A stretch of DNA of 55,186 bases from Solirubrobacterales bacterium (GCA_009691195.1 SHVA01000014.1:1-55186); one strand, 5' to 3'. Positions 15,540-24,544 are shown, counted from the first letter of the stretch. A program made the numbers and translations. Notes: generated by a model not told the origin, from the letters alone.

Positions 15540-17306
15540 ATGCGCGATGATGGCTCCGTGGAACCGACCGAGGCAGCACCGGGCACCACCCCGGCCGAGT
15601 TGTTCAACCCCAGCACCTATGACCCCGCCGACCTCGACGAGGAGTCGCGCCGCGTGCTGCTGGCGACGATCGAGTTCTTCGAGGAGCGCGGCAAGCGGGC
15701 GCTGAAGCGCGATGACCACGAGCGGTCGTGGTACGCGGACTTCCTCGACTTCGTCAAGCGCGAGCGCGTCTTCGCGACCCTGCTGACGCCGGCCGCGGAG
15801 GCCGGGGGGGACCCCGACAAGCGCTGGGACACGACACGGATCTGTGCCTTCAACGAGATAACCGGCTTCTATGGGCTCGCCTACTGGTACACGTGGCAGG
15901 TCTCGATCCTCGGGCTCGGGCCGATCTGGCAGAGCGATAACGCCGAGGCGCGCGGCCGGGCGGCCCGGCTCCTCGACGAGGGTGCGATCTTCGCCTTCGG
16001 GCTCTCCGAGCGCGAGCACGGAGCCGACATCTACTCGACGGACATGCTGCTGACGCCCGACGGCGACGGCGGGTTCAGCGCGAGCGGGGGCAAGTACTAC
16101 ATCGGCAACGGCAACCTCGCCGGGATGGTCTCCGTGTTCGGACGCCGAACCGATATCGACGGGCCCGACGGCTACGTCTTCTTCGCCGCCGACAGCCAGC
16201 ACCCCGACTACGAGCTGGTCCAGAACATCGTCAACGCGCAGATGTACGTGAGCGAGTTCAAGCTCAACGCCTACCCGGTGACCGCGGAGGACGTCCTCCA
16301 CACCGGGCCCGCCGCCTTCGAGGCGGCGCTGAACACCATCAACGTCGGCAAGTTCAACCTCGGATTCGCGTCGATCGGGATTTGCGAGCACGCCTTCTAC
16401 GAGGCGATCACCCACGCCGACGCGCGCCTGCTCTACAGCAAGCGGGTGACCGACTTCCCCCACGTGCGACGGGGCTTCGTCGATGCCCATTCGCGGCTCT
16501 TGGCGATGAAGCTGTTCAGCGAGCGCGCGATCGACTACCTGCGCTCGGCCGGGCCCGACGACCGGCGCTACCTGCTCTACAACCCGATCACGAAGATGAA
16601 GGTGACCACCGAGGGCGAGCGCGTTGTGGACGAGCTCTGGGACATCGTCGCCGCCAAGGGATTTGAGAAGGACGGCTACTTCGAGATGGCGGCCCGCGAC
16701 ATCCGCGGCCTGCCGAAGTTGGAGGGGACGGTGCACGTGAACATGGGCCTCGTCCTCAAGTTCATGCCGGGCTTCTTTTTCAACCACGCCGCTTATGACG
16801 ACGTGCCGACGCGGCGCGAGGCAGGCGACGACGAGTTCCTCTTCAACCAGGGCTCCACCCGGGGTCTCAGCAAGATCCCCTTCCAAGATTGGCGGCCGGT
16901 CTATGAGCGCTTCGCCGAGGTCCCCAACGTCGCCCGATTCAGCGAGCAGGCCGACGGCGTCCGCACGCTGCTGGAGGCGGCACCCCCGGGCGAGGACCAG
17001 CAGCGCGACCTCGACTTCCTGCTCACCCTCGGCGAGCTCTTCACCCTCGTCGCCTACGGCCAGCTGATCCTCGAGCAGGCGGAGCTGACCGGGCTGGACC
17101 GCGACGTCCTCGACCAGATCTTCGACACATTCGTCCGCGACTTCTCGGCCTACGCGACCGCGCTGCACGGCAAGGCCTCCTCGACGGACGCCCAGCAGGC
17201 CTGGGCGCTCGAGCACGTGCGCAAGCCGGTCGTCGATCCCGGTCGCTTCGAGCGCTCATGGTCCCGCGTAAGCGGACTCGCCGGGGCCTACGAGATGCGT
17301 CCCTAG
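15540..17306 (+). CDS. large acyl-CoA dehydrogenase family protein
   Basis: A 588-residue protein, longer than the usual ~380-residue acyl-CoA dehydrogenase and closer to the ~590-residue branch with an extra C-terminal domain. The flavin/substrate domain has FAFGLSEREHGADIYSTD and GGKYYIGNGNLAG. A Glu in GLPKLEGTVHVN stands where the catalytic base of long-chain members is found. The extra C-terminal ~150 residues are helical. It probably oxidises acyl-CoA thioesters to enoyl-CoA in fatty-acid breakdown; chain length is unknown. The stop codon overlaps that of convergent greA (both TAG codons share 17304-17305). It may share the CsoR-operator intergenic region. Confidence 0.85.
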   Translation: MRDDGSVEPTEAAPGTTPAELFNPSTYDPADLDEESRRVLLATIEFFEERGKRALKRDDHERSWYADFLDFVKRERVFATLLTPAAEAGGDPDKRWDTTRICAFNEITGFYGLAYWYTWQVSILGLGPIWQSDNAEARGRAARLLDEGAIFAFGLSEREHGADIYSTDMLLTPDGDGGFSASGGKYYIGNGNLAGMVSVFGRRTDIDGPDGYVFFAADSQHPDYELVQNIVNAQMYVSEFKLNAYPVTAEDVLHTGPAAFEAALNTINVGKFNLGFASIGICEHAFYEAITHADARLLYSKRVTDFPHVRRGFVDAHSRLLAMKLFSERAIDYLRSAGPDDRRYLLYNPITKMKVTTEGERVVDELWDIVAAKGFEKDGYFEMAARDIRGLPKLEGTVHVNMGLVLKFMPGFFFNHAAYDDVPTRREAGDDEFLFNQGSTRGLSKIPFQDWRPVYERFAEVPNVARFSEQADGVRTLLEAAPPGEDQQRDLDFLLTLGELFTLVAYGQLILEQAELTGLDRDVLDQIFDTFVRDFSAYATALHGKASSTDAQQAWALEHVRKPVVDPGRFERSWSRVSGLAGAYEMRP

Positions 17307-17785
17307 CTGACGAGCTTCTGTACGCGGAAGGTTCGGTCTCCGCGCGGGGTCACGATCTTGACGTTGTCGCCGACGCGGCGGTCAAGCAGCGCCTTGCCGA
17401 TCGGCGATTCCGCCGAGAGGCGGCCGTTGGCGAGGTCGGCCTCCGTCGAGCCAACCAGGGTCCAGGTCTTGACCTCGCCGGAGTCGTCCACGATCTCCGC
17501 GGTCCGGCCGAAGGCGAAGGAGTTGTCGTCGCGGTTGTCGGCCTCGACCACGACCGCGGTTCGCAGTCTCTCGCGCAGGCGCTTGATCTTGGTCTCCAGG
17601 TGCGCCTGGTCCTCCTTGGCGATGTGGTAATCGGCGTTCTCCTTGAGGTCGCCGAGCTCACGCGCCGCCTTGATCCGCGCCGCCATCTCGACGCGGCCCG
17701 TGCCCTCGAGCTGCCCGACCTCGGCCCGCAGCGCCTCGATCCCCTCGGCGGTGATCGGCTCGCCCACGGGTGCGGTCTCGCTCAT
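17303..17785 (-). CDS. greA: transcription elongation factor GreA/GreB family
   Basis: A 160-residue protein with the coiled-coil hairpin and acidic tip (RELGDLKENADYHIAKE, containing the D/E pair that coordinates catalytic Mg2+ in RNA polymerase's secondary channel) and a C-terminal FKBP-like domain (LVGSTEADL, SPIGKALLDRRVGD). It rescues backtracked RNA polymerase by stimulating transcript cleavage. The ATG overlaps the stop of the GH25 gene (ATGA), so the two are translationally coupled, an unusual pairing. The stop overlaps the stop of the convergent dehydrogenase. Confidence 0.92.
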   Translation of the reverse strand: MSETAPVGEPITAEGIEALRAEVGQLEGTGRVEMAARIKAARELGDLKENADYHIAKEDQAHLETKIKRLRERLRTAVVVEADNRDDNSFAFGRTAEIVDDSGEVKTWTLVGSTEADLANGRLSAESPIGKALLDRRVGDNVKIVTPRGDRTFRVQKLVS

Positions 17786-18588
17786 CGGTCAACCTTGGCA
17801 GATGTGCGCGATCCCCGCTTGGGGACGCTGATCGAGCTAAGCCGGGCGCCGAGGCGGTTCATATCCACGCGGCCACTGATCCCGGCCACGTGCCCGGAGC
17901 TCGTGAACTGCCAGACCGACCAGCCCCGCCCGGCCCAGCCGCCGGCGGGCACGGCGGGGGCGCTCACTCCCCAGTTCGCCACCCAGAGCCGGTGGCCGGC
18001 GCGCGCGAAGTCGGTCGTGTCGCCGGTTGCGGCCCAGCTGGTTCCGTTGGTGTAGATCAGGGGCCTGACGCTGAGGTGTCCGCCGACCTTGTGGAGCCAG
18101 ACGCGGGCCCAGAGGCGAAGGCGGGCGGGGTCGAGCCGGCCGAACGGGGTCTCGAGGTCGAGGGCCGGCAGCAGCTCGCCGCCACGGAGGTCTCCCACCT
18201 GGGCGAGGAAGACGCGGGCCTCGGCCAAGGCGTCGGCGCGAGCCCGCTCCGGGCTGGTCCCGCCGTTGACGAATGCCCGGTGGTAGGCGCCGACCCTGAT
18301 CCCCGCCGCGCGGGCGCGGCGCCGGTTGCGCTCGAAGAGCGGATCGCCGCCGCATTGACCCGCCTTCACCGAGCAGTCGCCGCCGCTGCCGCGGCCGGCC
18401 GCGATGAAGGCGAACCGGATCCCGGAGCCGGCGACGCGGTCCCAGTCCACCTTGCCATTGAAGCGTGAGACATCCACACCCTCGATTCGCGCCGCCGAGG
18501 CGGCCTTCGGCTGCGACGCCGACAGGGCTGCGAGGGCGAGCACGGCGAGGGCCGCGCTCAGCAGCGCTCGTTTCAGGGTCGCTCGCAC
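17782..18588 (-). CDS. secreted GH25 lysozyme-like muramidase
   Basis: The GTG at 18588 opens a signal peptide (LKRALLSAALAVLALAALSA). The mature domain has the GH25 fold: GVDVSRFNGKVDWD with the conserved Asp, PALDLETPFG with the catalytic DxE, PLIYTNGTSW, WVANWG and WSVWQFTSSG. The 268-residue length is normal. It should cleave the MurNAc-GlcNAc bond of peptidoglycan outside the membrane. The open frame extends upstream, but only the part from 18588 has signal-peptide character. It overlaps greA by 4 bp and lies 62 bp after the glycosyltransferase-like gene. Confidence 0.9.
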   Translation of the reverse strand: MRATLKRALLSAALAVLALAALSASQPKAASAARIEGVDVSRFNGKVDWDRVAGSGIRFAFIAAGRGSGGDCSVKAGQCGGDPLFERNRRRARAAGIRVGAYHRAFVNGGTSPERARADALAEARVFLAQVGDLRGGELLPALDLETPFGRLDPARLRLWARVWLHKVGGHLSVRPLIYTNGTSWAATGDTTDFARAGHRLWVANWGVSAPAVPAGGWAGRGWSVWQFTSSGHVAGISGRVDMNRLGARLSSISVPKRGSRTSAKVDR

Positions 18589-18650
18589 CGCGCCAACGTT
18601 AGGGCTCCCCAGCCGCTGCGCTGGATGGTTCGATGCCGGAGGGCGATGGC

Positions 18651-19400
18651 TCAGCGACGCGGTTGGAGCTCGTCCATGAGCTCGGCCATCGCCTCCAGGT
18701 GGGGGCAAGCCCAGGGACAGCCGGCGACATCCTCCCGGTAGATGCTTCGGTAGCGGCGTGACTTTCTCAGCAGCTCGGCCCGCGAGACCGTGGGGCGCAG
18801 ATGGCCGAGGCTCGTGCGCGAGGCGATAGTCCGGTTGGCGATCGAGAGGCGCTCGGGCAGCGAACGCATCGAATCGCGCCTGCCGGCCTTCACCCACCTG
18901 CTTGCCTCCACGTGTGAGGCGAGCAGCTCCTTGTTGGCGCTCCCGGCCTCCTTGACCAGCGCGTAGTTGTTGGTCGAGCAGATCCATCTTGGGGGCGAGA
19001 ATGGGAGCAGCCGTCTGCGCCAGAGATCGACACGGTGCCCGAAGCCCATGGGGTCCTCGACATGGATTGTCGGCCAGCGGGCCCCGGCACCGCCGAGCTC
19101 CTGTGCCTCGGCCGCGCGCACGGCCACCTCGGGCGCGAACCAATCGTCATCGTCGACGGGGAGGACGAGGGCGCCGTCGGGGATCCGATCCCACTTGGCG
19201 ACCGCCGCGCGGCTCACGCGCGAATGGTTGAGGCGGGCGATCTCTGCGACTCGCTGGCGGAAGGAGTGGAAGGGCGTCTCGAAGGTCTCGTTCCAGCGCG
19301 CCAGCTTGGGCTCGAACCCCTCGGGAATCTGGGCGAAGAACGTCTGCTCGTCGGACCAGTCGACCGTCTTCCGGACCCAGATGTAGGCCAGTGGCTCCAC
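18651..19400 (-). CDS. GT-A type glycosyltransferase-like protein
   Basis: A 249-residue protein from GTG 19400 (EPLAYIWVRKTVDWSDEQTF). The motif GALVLPVDDDDWFAPEV gives the DXD-type metal site of nucleotide-sugar-dependent GT-A transferases. The following RWICSTNNYALV is compatible with the acceptor side. No membrane segment is visible. It lies 11 bp after a small frame (19412-19630) and upstream of the GH25 gene, all on one strand. Donor and acceptor unknown; the similarity is confined to the DXD region, so the family assignment is tentative. Confidence 0.65.
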   Translation of the reverse strand: MEPLAYIWVRKTVDWSDEQTFFAQIPEGFEPKLARWNETFETPFHSFRQRVAEIARLNHSRVSRAAVAKWDRIPDGALVLPVDDDDWFAPEVAVRAAEAQELGGAGARWPTIHVEDPMGFGHRVDLWRRRLLPFSPPRWICSTNNYALVKEAGSANKELLASHVEASRWVKAGRRDSMRSLPERLSIANRTIASRTSLGHLRPTVSRAELLRKSRRYRSIYREDVAGCPWACPHLEAMAELMDELQPRR

Positions 19401-19411
19401 GGCGGGTCCAG

Positions 19412-19630
19412 CTAGTCGCCGACGGGCGACGGCGCGATCTCGCCGCGCCCGGCGAGCGGGATGTCGGCGGGCAGCTTCAGCCCGTAGCGGTGGGCGAGCA
19501 GCTCGAGCCGGGTGCGCCAGGCGATGATCTTGGCGCGCTGCTGGTCCTGGGTATCGGGAAGCTCGTCGAACTCTCGCTCGGGGACCGCGGCCGCCAGAGC
19601 GCTGAGGTAGATCTGTCCGGCGAGGCGGCG
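19412..19630 (-). other. coding-like small frame without a visible start codon
   Basis: Reading leftwards, the frame gives LAGQIYLSALAAAVPEREFD, then QQRAKIIAWRTRLELLAHRYG, and ends GEIAPSPVGD at a TAG (19414-19412), 11 bp before the glycosyltransferase start. Its composition looks protein-coding, but an in-frame TGA lies just upstream and there is no ATG, GTG or TTG between. One extra C in the C5 run near 19632-19636 would join it to the coding-like frame RSRIVLEFDPSAP upstream. It may be a real short gene with a sequence error. Function unknown. Confidence 0.4.
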
Positions 19631-19687
19631 TCGGGGGCTGACGGGTCAAACTCTAGGACGATGCGGCTGCGGCCGACGCGTGCGAGA

Positions 19688-22008
19688 ATGCACGAGCCAT
19701 CGGGGACACCAAGACCGCATACGCGACCTGCCCACTGTGCGAGGCCACCTGCGGCCTCGAGCTTGAGGTCAAGGGCGATCGCGTCACCAAGATCCGCGGC
19801 GACGAGGACGATGTCTTCAGCAAGGGGTTCATCTGTCCCAAGGGGGCGAACCTGGCGGCGCTCGACGAGGACCCCGACAGGATCCGGACGCCGCTGATCA
19901 AGCGCAACGGCTCCTTCGAGCCCGCCTCCTGGGATGAGGCCTTCGCTGAAATCGAGGCCCGGCTGCCCCCGATCGTCGAGCAGGGGGGAAGCGACTCCGT
20001 CGGCGTCTACATCGGCAACCCCGCCGCCCACAACCTCTCCAGCATCCTCTACGGCCGCGTCTTCATGAAGGCGCTCGGCTCCAAGAACGTCTACACGGCG
20101 AGCACCGTTGACCAGATGCCCAAGCAGGTCTCGTCGGGCCACATGTTCGGGACGGCCCTCAGCGTCCCGATCCCCGATATCGATCGCACCGACCACCTGC
20201 TGATCCTCGGCGCCAACCCGCTCGCCTCCAACGGCAGCCTGCTGACGGCGCCCAACATGCGGGGCAGGATCCGCGACCTCCGCGCCCGCGGGGGCAAGGT
20301 GGTCGTGATCGACCCCCGTCGCAGCCGCACCGCGGAGGAGGCCGACGAGCACCACTTCATCAAGCCCGGCGCCGACGCCCACCTGCTGCTGGCGATGGTC
20401 AACGTGATCTTCGAGGAGGGCCTGGCATCGCCGGGCCGCCTCAGCGAGCACCTCAACGGCCTCGACGAGGTCCAGGAGCTGGCGGTTCCCTTCACGCCCG
20501 AGGCCGCGGCTGCGGTCACCGGGATCTCCGCCGACGCGATCCGCGTGATGGCGCGTGAGCTCGCCGGCGCCGAAAGGGCCGCCGTCTACGGCCGGATCGG
20601 GACCTGCACACAGGAGTTCGGGACCCTCGCCAGCTGGCTGGTGGACGTGCTCAACGTGATCACCGGCAACCTCGACCGTGAGGGGGGCGCCATGTTCACG
20701 CTGGCGGCCGCCGCCCAGTCGAATTCCGCCGGCGAGCCTGGCCGCGGGCGCGGGCTGGCCGCTGGGCGCTGGGCCAGCAGGGTGCGCGGGCTTCCCGAGA
20801 CGCTCGGGGAGCTGCCGGTCGCTTGCCTCGCCGAGGAGATCGACACGCCGGGCGAGGGGCAGATCCGGGCGATGGTCACGGTCGCGGGCAACCCCGCCGT
20901 CTCGACCCCGAACTCGGAGCGCCTCAACAGGGCACTGGAGTCACTCGACTTCATGGTCTCGCTCGATATCTACGTGAACGAGACGACGCGGCACGCCGAC
21001 GTGATCCTTCCCGGAACCTCGCCCCTGCGGCGTTCCCACTACGACCTCGCGCTCTACCAGCTCGCGATTCGCAACGTGGCCAACTTCTCCGCCCCGGTGC
21101 TCGAGCCCGACCCCGAGCTCCAGGATGAATGGCGCAGCATCCTGCGCCTGACGGGCGTCATCACGGGGCAGGGCTCCGATTGCGACGTCGACGCCCTCGA
21201 CGACTTCGTCGCCCAGGAGCTGATCAGGCGCGAGGTCTCGGTCAAGGGATCGCGGCTGCACGGCCGCAGCGCCGAAAAGTTGAGCGCCGAGCTCTCCGGC
21301 CGCTCGGGCCCCGAGCGCCTGGTGGATCTGCTGCTTCGCGCCGGGCCCCACGGCGACGGCTTCGGCGAGCGACCGGAGGGCCTCACGCTCGCCAAGCTCG
21401 AGCAGGAGGTCCACGGCGTTGACCTCGGGGCGCTGTCGCCGCGCGTGCCGGATGTGCTGCGCACCCCGAGCGGACGGATCGAGCTCGCGCCCGAACCGAT
21501 CGCAGCCGACGTCGATCGGCTCCGCGTCGCCCTCGACGAGCGGGGCGCGGAGAACGGGAACGGCGCCATGGTCCTGGTGGGTCGTCGCCAGCTGCGCTCG
21601 AACAACTCCTGGATGCACAACGTCCCGCGCCTGGTCAGTGGCCCGGCTCGCTGCACCGCGCACGTCCACCCCGACGACGCCGAGCGCCTCGGACTGGCCG
21701 ACGGCCTGCCCGCTCGGGTCAGCTCGCGAGCGGGCTCGATCGAGGTCCCGGTGGAGGTCACGGACGCGGTCATGCCGGGCGTGGTCAGCATCCCTCACGG
21801 CTGGGGCCACGACGCCGAGGGCGTCGAGCTGAGCGTCGCCCGGGAGCACTCGGGCGTCAACAGCAACAGGCTCGCCGACGAGACCCTGATCGATCCTCTC
21901 TCGGGCAACGCCGTGCTCAACGGCATCCCGATCGAGGTCGCGCCCGCGGGCGCAAACGGCAACGGCCGGGCCGGGCGGCCCGCGCCGGCCGAAGTACCCG
22001 CTTCTTGA
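19688..22008 (+). CDS. molybdopterin-dependent oxidoreductase (probable one-base frameshift near start)
   Basis: The protein is of the DMSO-reductase/formate-dehydrogenase superfamily. It has an N-terminal [4Fe-4S] site (ATCPLCEATCGLEL ... GFICPKGANL), then the bis-MGD binding body (HLLILGANPLASNGSL, KVVVIDPRRSRTAEEAD, DVILPGTSPLRRSHYD) and a C-terminal beta-barrel (RSNNSWMHNVPRL, SIPHGWGHD). The metal ligand position (TASTVDQMPKQ) has neither Cys nor Sec in an obvious place. The open frame has no start before the first Cys motif. Adding one G to the G4 run at about 19701 joins it to ATG 19688, giving MHEPSGDTKTAYATCPLC, a plausible start. About 770 residues; no Tat signal seen. Physiological substrate unknown; the neighbouring GGDEF and decarboxylase genes do not help. 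Confidence 0.85.
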
Positions 22009-22039
22009 GTTATCGCGTCGCGGCGCCGATTCTGTCTCA

Positions 22040-22429
22040 GTGACCGATCACGCGCCCCAAATCGGTCTCAATCGGCGGCACTTCGAGGAGGAGGTCGAGC
22101 AACAGCTCAAACGCAGCCGCCGCTACGAGGAGCGCGCCGCATTGATGTTGGTGGACGTTGGCGACTTCAAGCGCTTCAGCGACACCGGGCACGCCTTCGG
22201 CGACGAGGTCCTGCGCCACGTCGGCGCGGTGATGAGGGCTTGCCGGCGCGGCACCGACGCCCTTTCCCGGATCGGCGGCGACGAGTTCGCCGTGCTGATG
22301 CCGCGCACCGGTGGGGCCAAGGCGAGGGCGACGGCCGAGTCGCTGCTGGAGAGCCTGCGCTCGACCCCCGCGACCATCGACGGGAAGAGCGCACCCGCGA
22401 CCGCGTCGCCTGAGCCCCGGCCGGGCTAG
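22040..22429 (+). CDS. short GGDEF-domain protein, probably truncated
   Basis: A 129-residue frame from GTG 22040. It contains GLNRRHFEEEV, MLVDVGDFKRFSDTGHAFGDEVL and RIGGDEFAVLMP, so the GG(D/E)EF active site of diguanylate cyclases is intact. Both ends are short: the 'DPLTGL' start is absent and the domain ends at TASPEPRPG where family members continue 'TASxGVA'. There is no sensory or membrane domain. A diguanylate cyclase needs the missing C-terminal strand and helix, so activity is doubtful. The stop overlaps the stop of convergent acetolactate decarboxylase by 4 bp. Confidence 0.7.
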   Translation: MTDHAPQIGLNRRHFEEEVEQQLKRSRRYEERAALMLVDVGDFKRFSDTGHAFGDEVLRHVGAVMRACRRGTDALSRIGGDEFAVLMPRTGGAKARATAESLLESLRSTPATIDGKSAPATASPEPRPG

Positions 22430-23208
22430 CCCGCGTGCTCGACCTTGTCGAGCGCCTCGCGGGTCTCCGCGTGGAGCCCGGGGTCGCCCAGCTCCACGCC
22501 GGGTGGGAGCTCCACATGAAGGTCGGCTGAGGGGTCGAGCCGCACGTCGGCGCGGGCCGGACGGGCGTCCAGGACGTGGCCCCCGAGTCGCCGGTCCTCT
22601 GAGATGAAATGGAGGTGGTAGCCGCTGACCTCGATCCCCTCGGCGTAGTCCGGAAAGCGGAATCCGACCATCGTCCCCCTCACGTCCGTCCGCTCGAACA
22701 CCGTCTGCTCGGCTACGACCTCGGTCAGAGGACGGTAGGGAGGGTGCTGTCTCGGGACTGACCGCGCCCTGACCAGCTCGAACTCGCCCTCCACGCGGAC
22801 CGCCGCCGAGGCCGTGCCGGCGGGCAACGCGGCGTCGAGGCGCGATGCGAGCTCCTCGAAGGAGAGCGGCTCGGCGATTTGCAACTCGATCGTCGGCTGG
22901 AACCAGACCACGACCGCGAACGGCGTCCGCTCGCCGGGGTCCACTCGATTGATCGCGCCGTCGATGTCGGCGCGGAAGAACTCGCCGTCCACGCACAGCA
23001 TCTCGCCGTCCAGGCCGTTCAGGGTGCCGAGCCCGAGGTCGCCGTGCTCGGCGAGCTCGGCGAAGGTGACGTCGCCGTCGAAGGCGCCCTCGAGCAGCGC
23101 CCCGATCGTCGAGGCCTGGAACAGCACGTGCGGCGTGTGCTCCGCGTGGAGCTCGTCGCGACGGAGCGATTCCACGTGCAGGGACCTGATCCAGCGTTCA
23201 TCGAGCAC
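22426..23208 (-). CDS. budA: alpha-acetolactate decarboxylase
   Basis: A 260-residue protein of normal family length. Typical motifs are HVLFQASTIGALLEGAFDG near the N terminus, LGTLNGLDGEMLCVDGEFFR in the middle, and EVSGYHLHFISEDRRLGGH, which holds the His residues that bind the catalytic zinc. It converts acetolactate to acetoin in the cytoplasm as part of overflow/acetoin metabolism. No acetolactate synthase or butanediol dehydrogenase gene is adjacent. The gene stands alone, convergent to the GGDEF frame. Confidence 0.92.
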   Translation of the reverse strand: MLDERWIRSLHVESLRRDELHAEHTPHVLFQASTIGALLEGAFDGDVTFAELAEHGDLGLGTLNGLDGEMLCVDGEFFRADIDGAINRVDPGERTPFAVVVWFQPTIELQIAEPLSFEELASRLDAALPAGTASAAVRVEGEFELVRARSVPRQHPPYRPLTEVVAEQTVFERTDVRGTMVGFRFPDYAEGIEVSGYHLHFISEDRRLGGHVLDARPARADVRLDPSADLHVELPPGVELGDPGLHAETREALDKVEHAG

Positions 23209-23234
23209 CGGCCGAGTCTCGCATTTACCCCAGA

Positions 23235-23468
23235 TTCCCGGTCGACCGAAGCCGCCGAGTAGGGGCGGACGGGCGGGCAGGAGCGGGCGCCGCAGTTGAC
23301 GGCGAAGTGAACGCGAGGATCGAGGCCCTTCGGTGCGCCCTCGAGCCGCCTGTCGCCGCTGGCCAGTGTGCGCCGGGCGGAGTAGCGGGGACGGCGGTTG
23401 TCGCGCAGCAGGCCGTGCTCGATCACGTCGAGCGGGTGGTCCTCGTCACCGATGGTGTAGCCGGCGGT
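23235..23468 (-). pseudogene. DUF547-domain remnant
   Basis: The minus frame reads TAGYTIGDEDHPLD, IEHGLLRDN, then LDPRVHFAVNCGARSCPPVR, the signature block of DUF547 proteins ('IEHxILR ... DPRIHFALNCGAxSCPP'). Similarity begins and ends abruptly and no start or full-length frame exists. It occupies nearly all of the 330-bp gap between budA and the SGNH hydrolase gene. Confidence 0.65.
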
Positions 23469-23538
23469 TCGGAACTTGCAGCAAAGTCCTGGGCATCCGG
23501 AGATTGCGCGCGGTCGCTACGGGCTTTAAACTGGTGGC

Positions 23539-24447
23539 ATGAGGAAAGGCGCCAAGGTGGGGGTGGTGTTGGCGGTTGCGTTGTGCCTGTCGGCGCAGCC
23601 CGCCTCGGCGGGTTGGCGCGGGGCCCCCATCGTGCCCAAGCTCGGCAAGAAGGTCCGGGCCCGGTCGGCGGCGACCCTCAGCGACGGGCGTGCCCGGGGC
23701 AACCGCGACGACGTCTTCGCGAAGGTCGGTGACAGCATCACCGAGTCGGGCTCGTTCCTCCAGGATCTCGCCTGCCAGGCGCCCGAGTGGGGGGCGTGGC
23801 GCGAGCTCAGAAAGACGGCTGCCCACTTCGGCCGCCGCACCTTCCCCGGTGGCTATACGTCGGTCTGGTGCGGCGTCGCCAACTCCTACTCCCGAGCCAG
23901 CCTCTCCGCGGTCGCGGGCTGGTCGGCCGCTCACGCGATCGGCCCGCTGGAGGAGCCCCGGGCCGCGTGTGAGGGTGGGCTCGCCCACCCGCTCGACTGC
24001 GAGTTGGCGCTGCTCCGGCCCGCCGTGGCGCTGATCATGTACGGGACCAATGACATGCAACTCACCAGCCTGACCAGGTTTCGCGCCAACCTCACCACGG
24101 TCGTCAAGCGCACGCGCGCGGCGGGCACGATCCCCGTGTTGAGCACGATCCCGGTCCGCACCGACTCTCCCTCGCTGACGGTCAAGGTCCCGGCCTTCAA
24201 CGAGACCATCGCCTCGGTGGCGAGGGGGCAGCGGGTGCCGCTCTGGAACTACTGGCTGCAGATGACCCGCGACGCCGTCGCAAACGGGCTGGCCTCCGAT
24301 GGACTTCACCCCAGCATCGCGTGCCCGCCCTGTGACTCCCTCGACTTCCGCGCCTCGGGACTTGAGCACGGCTACAATCAGCGCAACCTCGGCGCGCTCC
24401 GCGTCCTCGACCGGATCAAGCGCGTCCTGCTCAACCGCGCGCGCTAG
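23539..24447 (+). CDS. secreted SGNH/GDSL hydrolase
   Basis: A 302-residue protein with an N-terminal signal peptide (VGVVLAVALCLSAQPASA). The SGNH blocks are in order: KVGDSITES with the nucleophilic Ser, a block-III MYGTNDM, and SDGLHPS with the Asp/His of the triad. It likely hydrolyses an ester (lipid, carbohydrate acetate or polymer) outside the cell. The Cys residues in the C-terminal CPPCDS segment may form a disulfide. It stands alone before two tRNA genes, 13 bp from the first. Confidence 0.85.
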   Translation: MRKGAKVGVVLAVALCLSAQPASAGWRGAPIVPKLGKKVRARSAATLSDGRARGNRDDVFAKVGDSITESGSFLQDLACQAPEWGAWRELRKTAAHFGRRTFPGGYTSVWCGVANSYSRASLSAVAGWSAAHAIGPLEEPRAACEGGLAHPLDCELALLRPAVALIMYGTNDMQLTSLTRFRANLTTVVKRTRAAGTIPVLSTIPVRTDSPSLTVKVPAFNETIASVARGQRVPLWNYWLQMTRDAVANGLASDGLHPSIACPPCDSLDFRASGLEHGYNQRNLGALRVLDRIKRVLLNRAR

Positions 24448-24460
24448 ATTTCGCGTCCCC

Positions 24461-24544
24461 GCGGCTGTGGCGGAACTGGTAGACGCGCAGGCTTCAGGTG
24501 CCTGTGTCCTTCGGGACGTGGAGGTTCGACTCCTCTCAGCCGCA
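24461..24544 (+). tRNA. tRNA-Leu (CAG)
   Basis: The 84-nt sequence has acceptor GCGGCTG pairing with CAGCCGC, a D-arm with AACTGGTAGACG, anticodon stem CAGGC/GCCTG around loop TTCAGGT (anticodon CAG), a long variable arm (GTCCTTCGGGAC) typical of tRNA-Leu, and T-loop GGTTCGACTCC. CCA is not encoded. Confidence 0.96.

Noticed and set aside
15150-17216. Long minus-strand open frame of 688 codons
   Set aside because: Only its last 96 codons (CsoR) are real. The rest is antisense to the acyl-CoA dehydrogenase gene.
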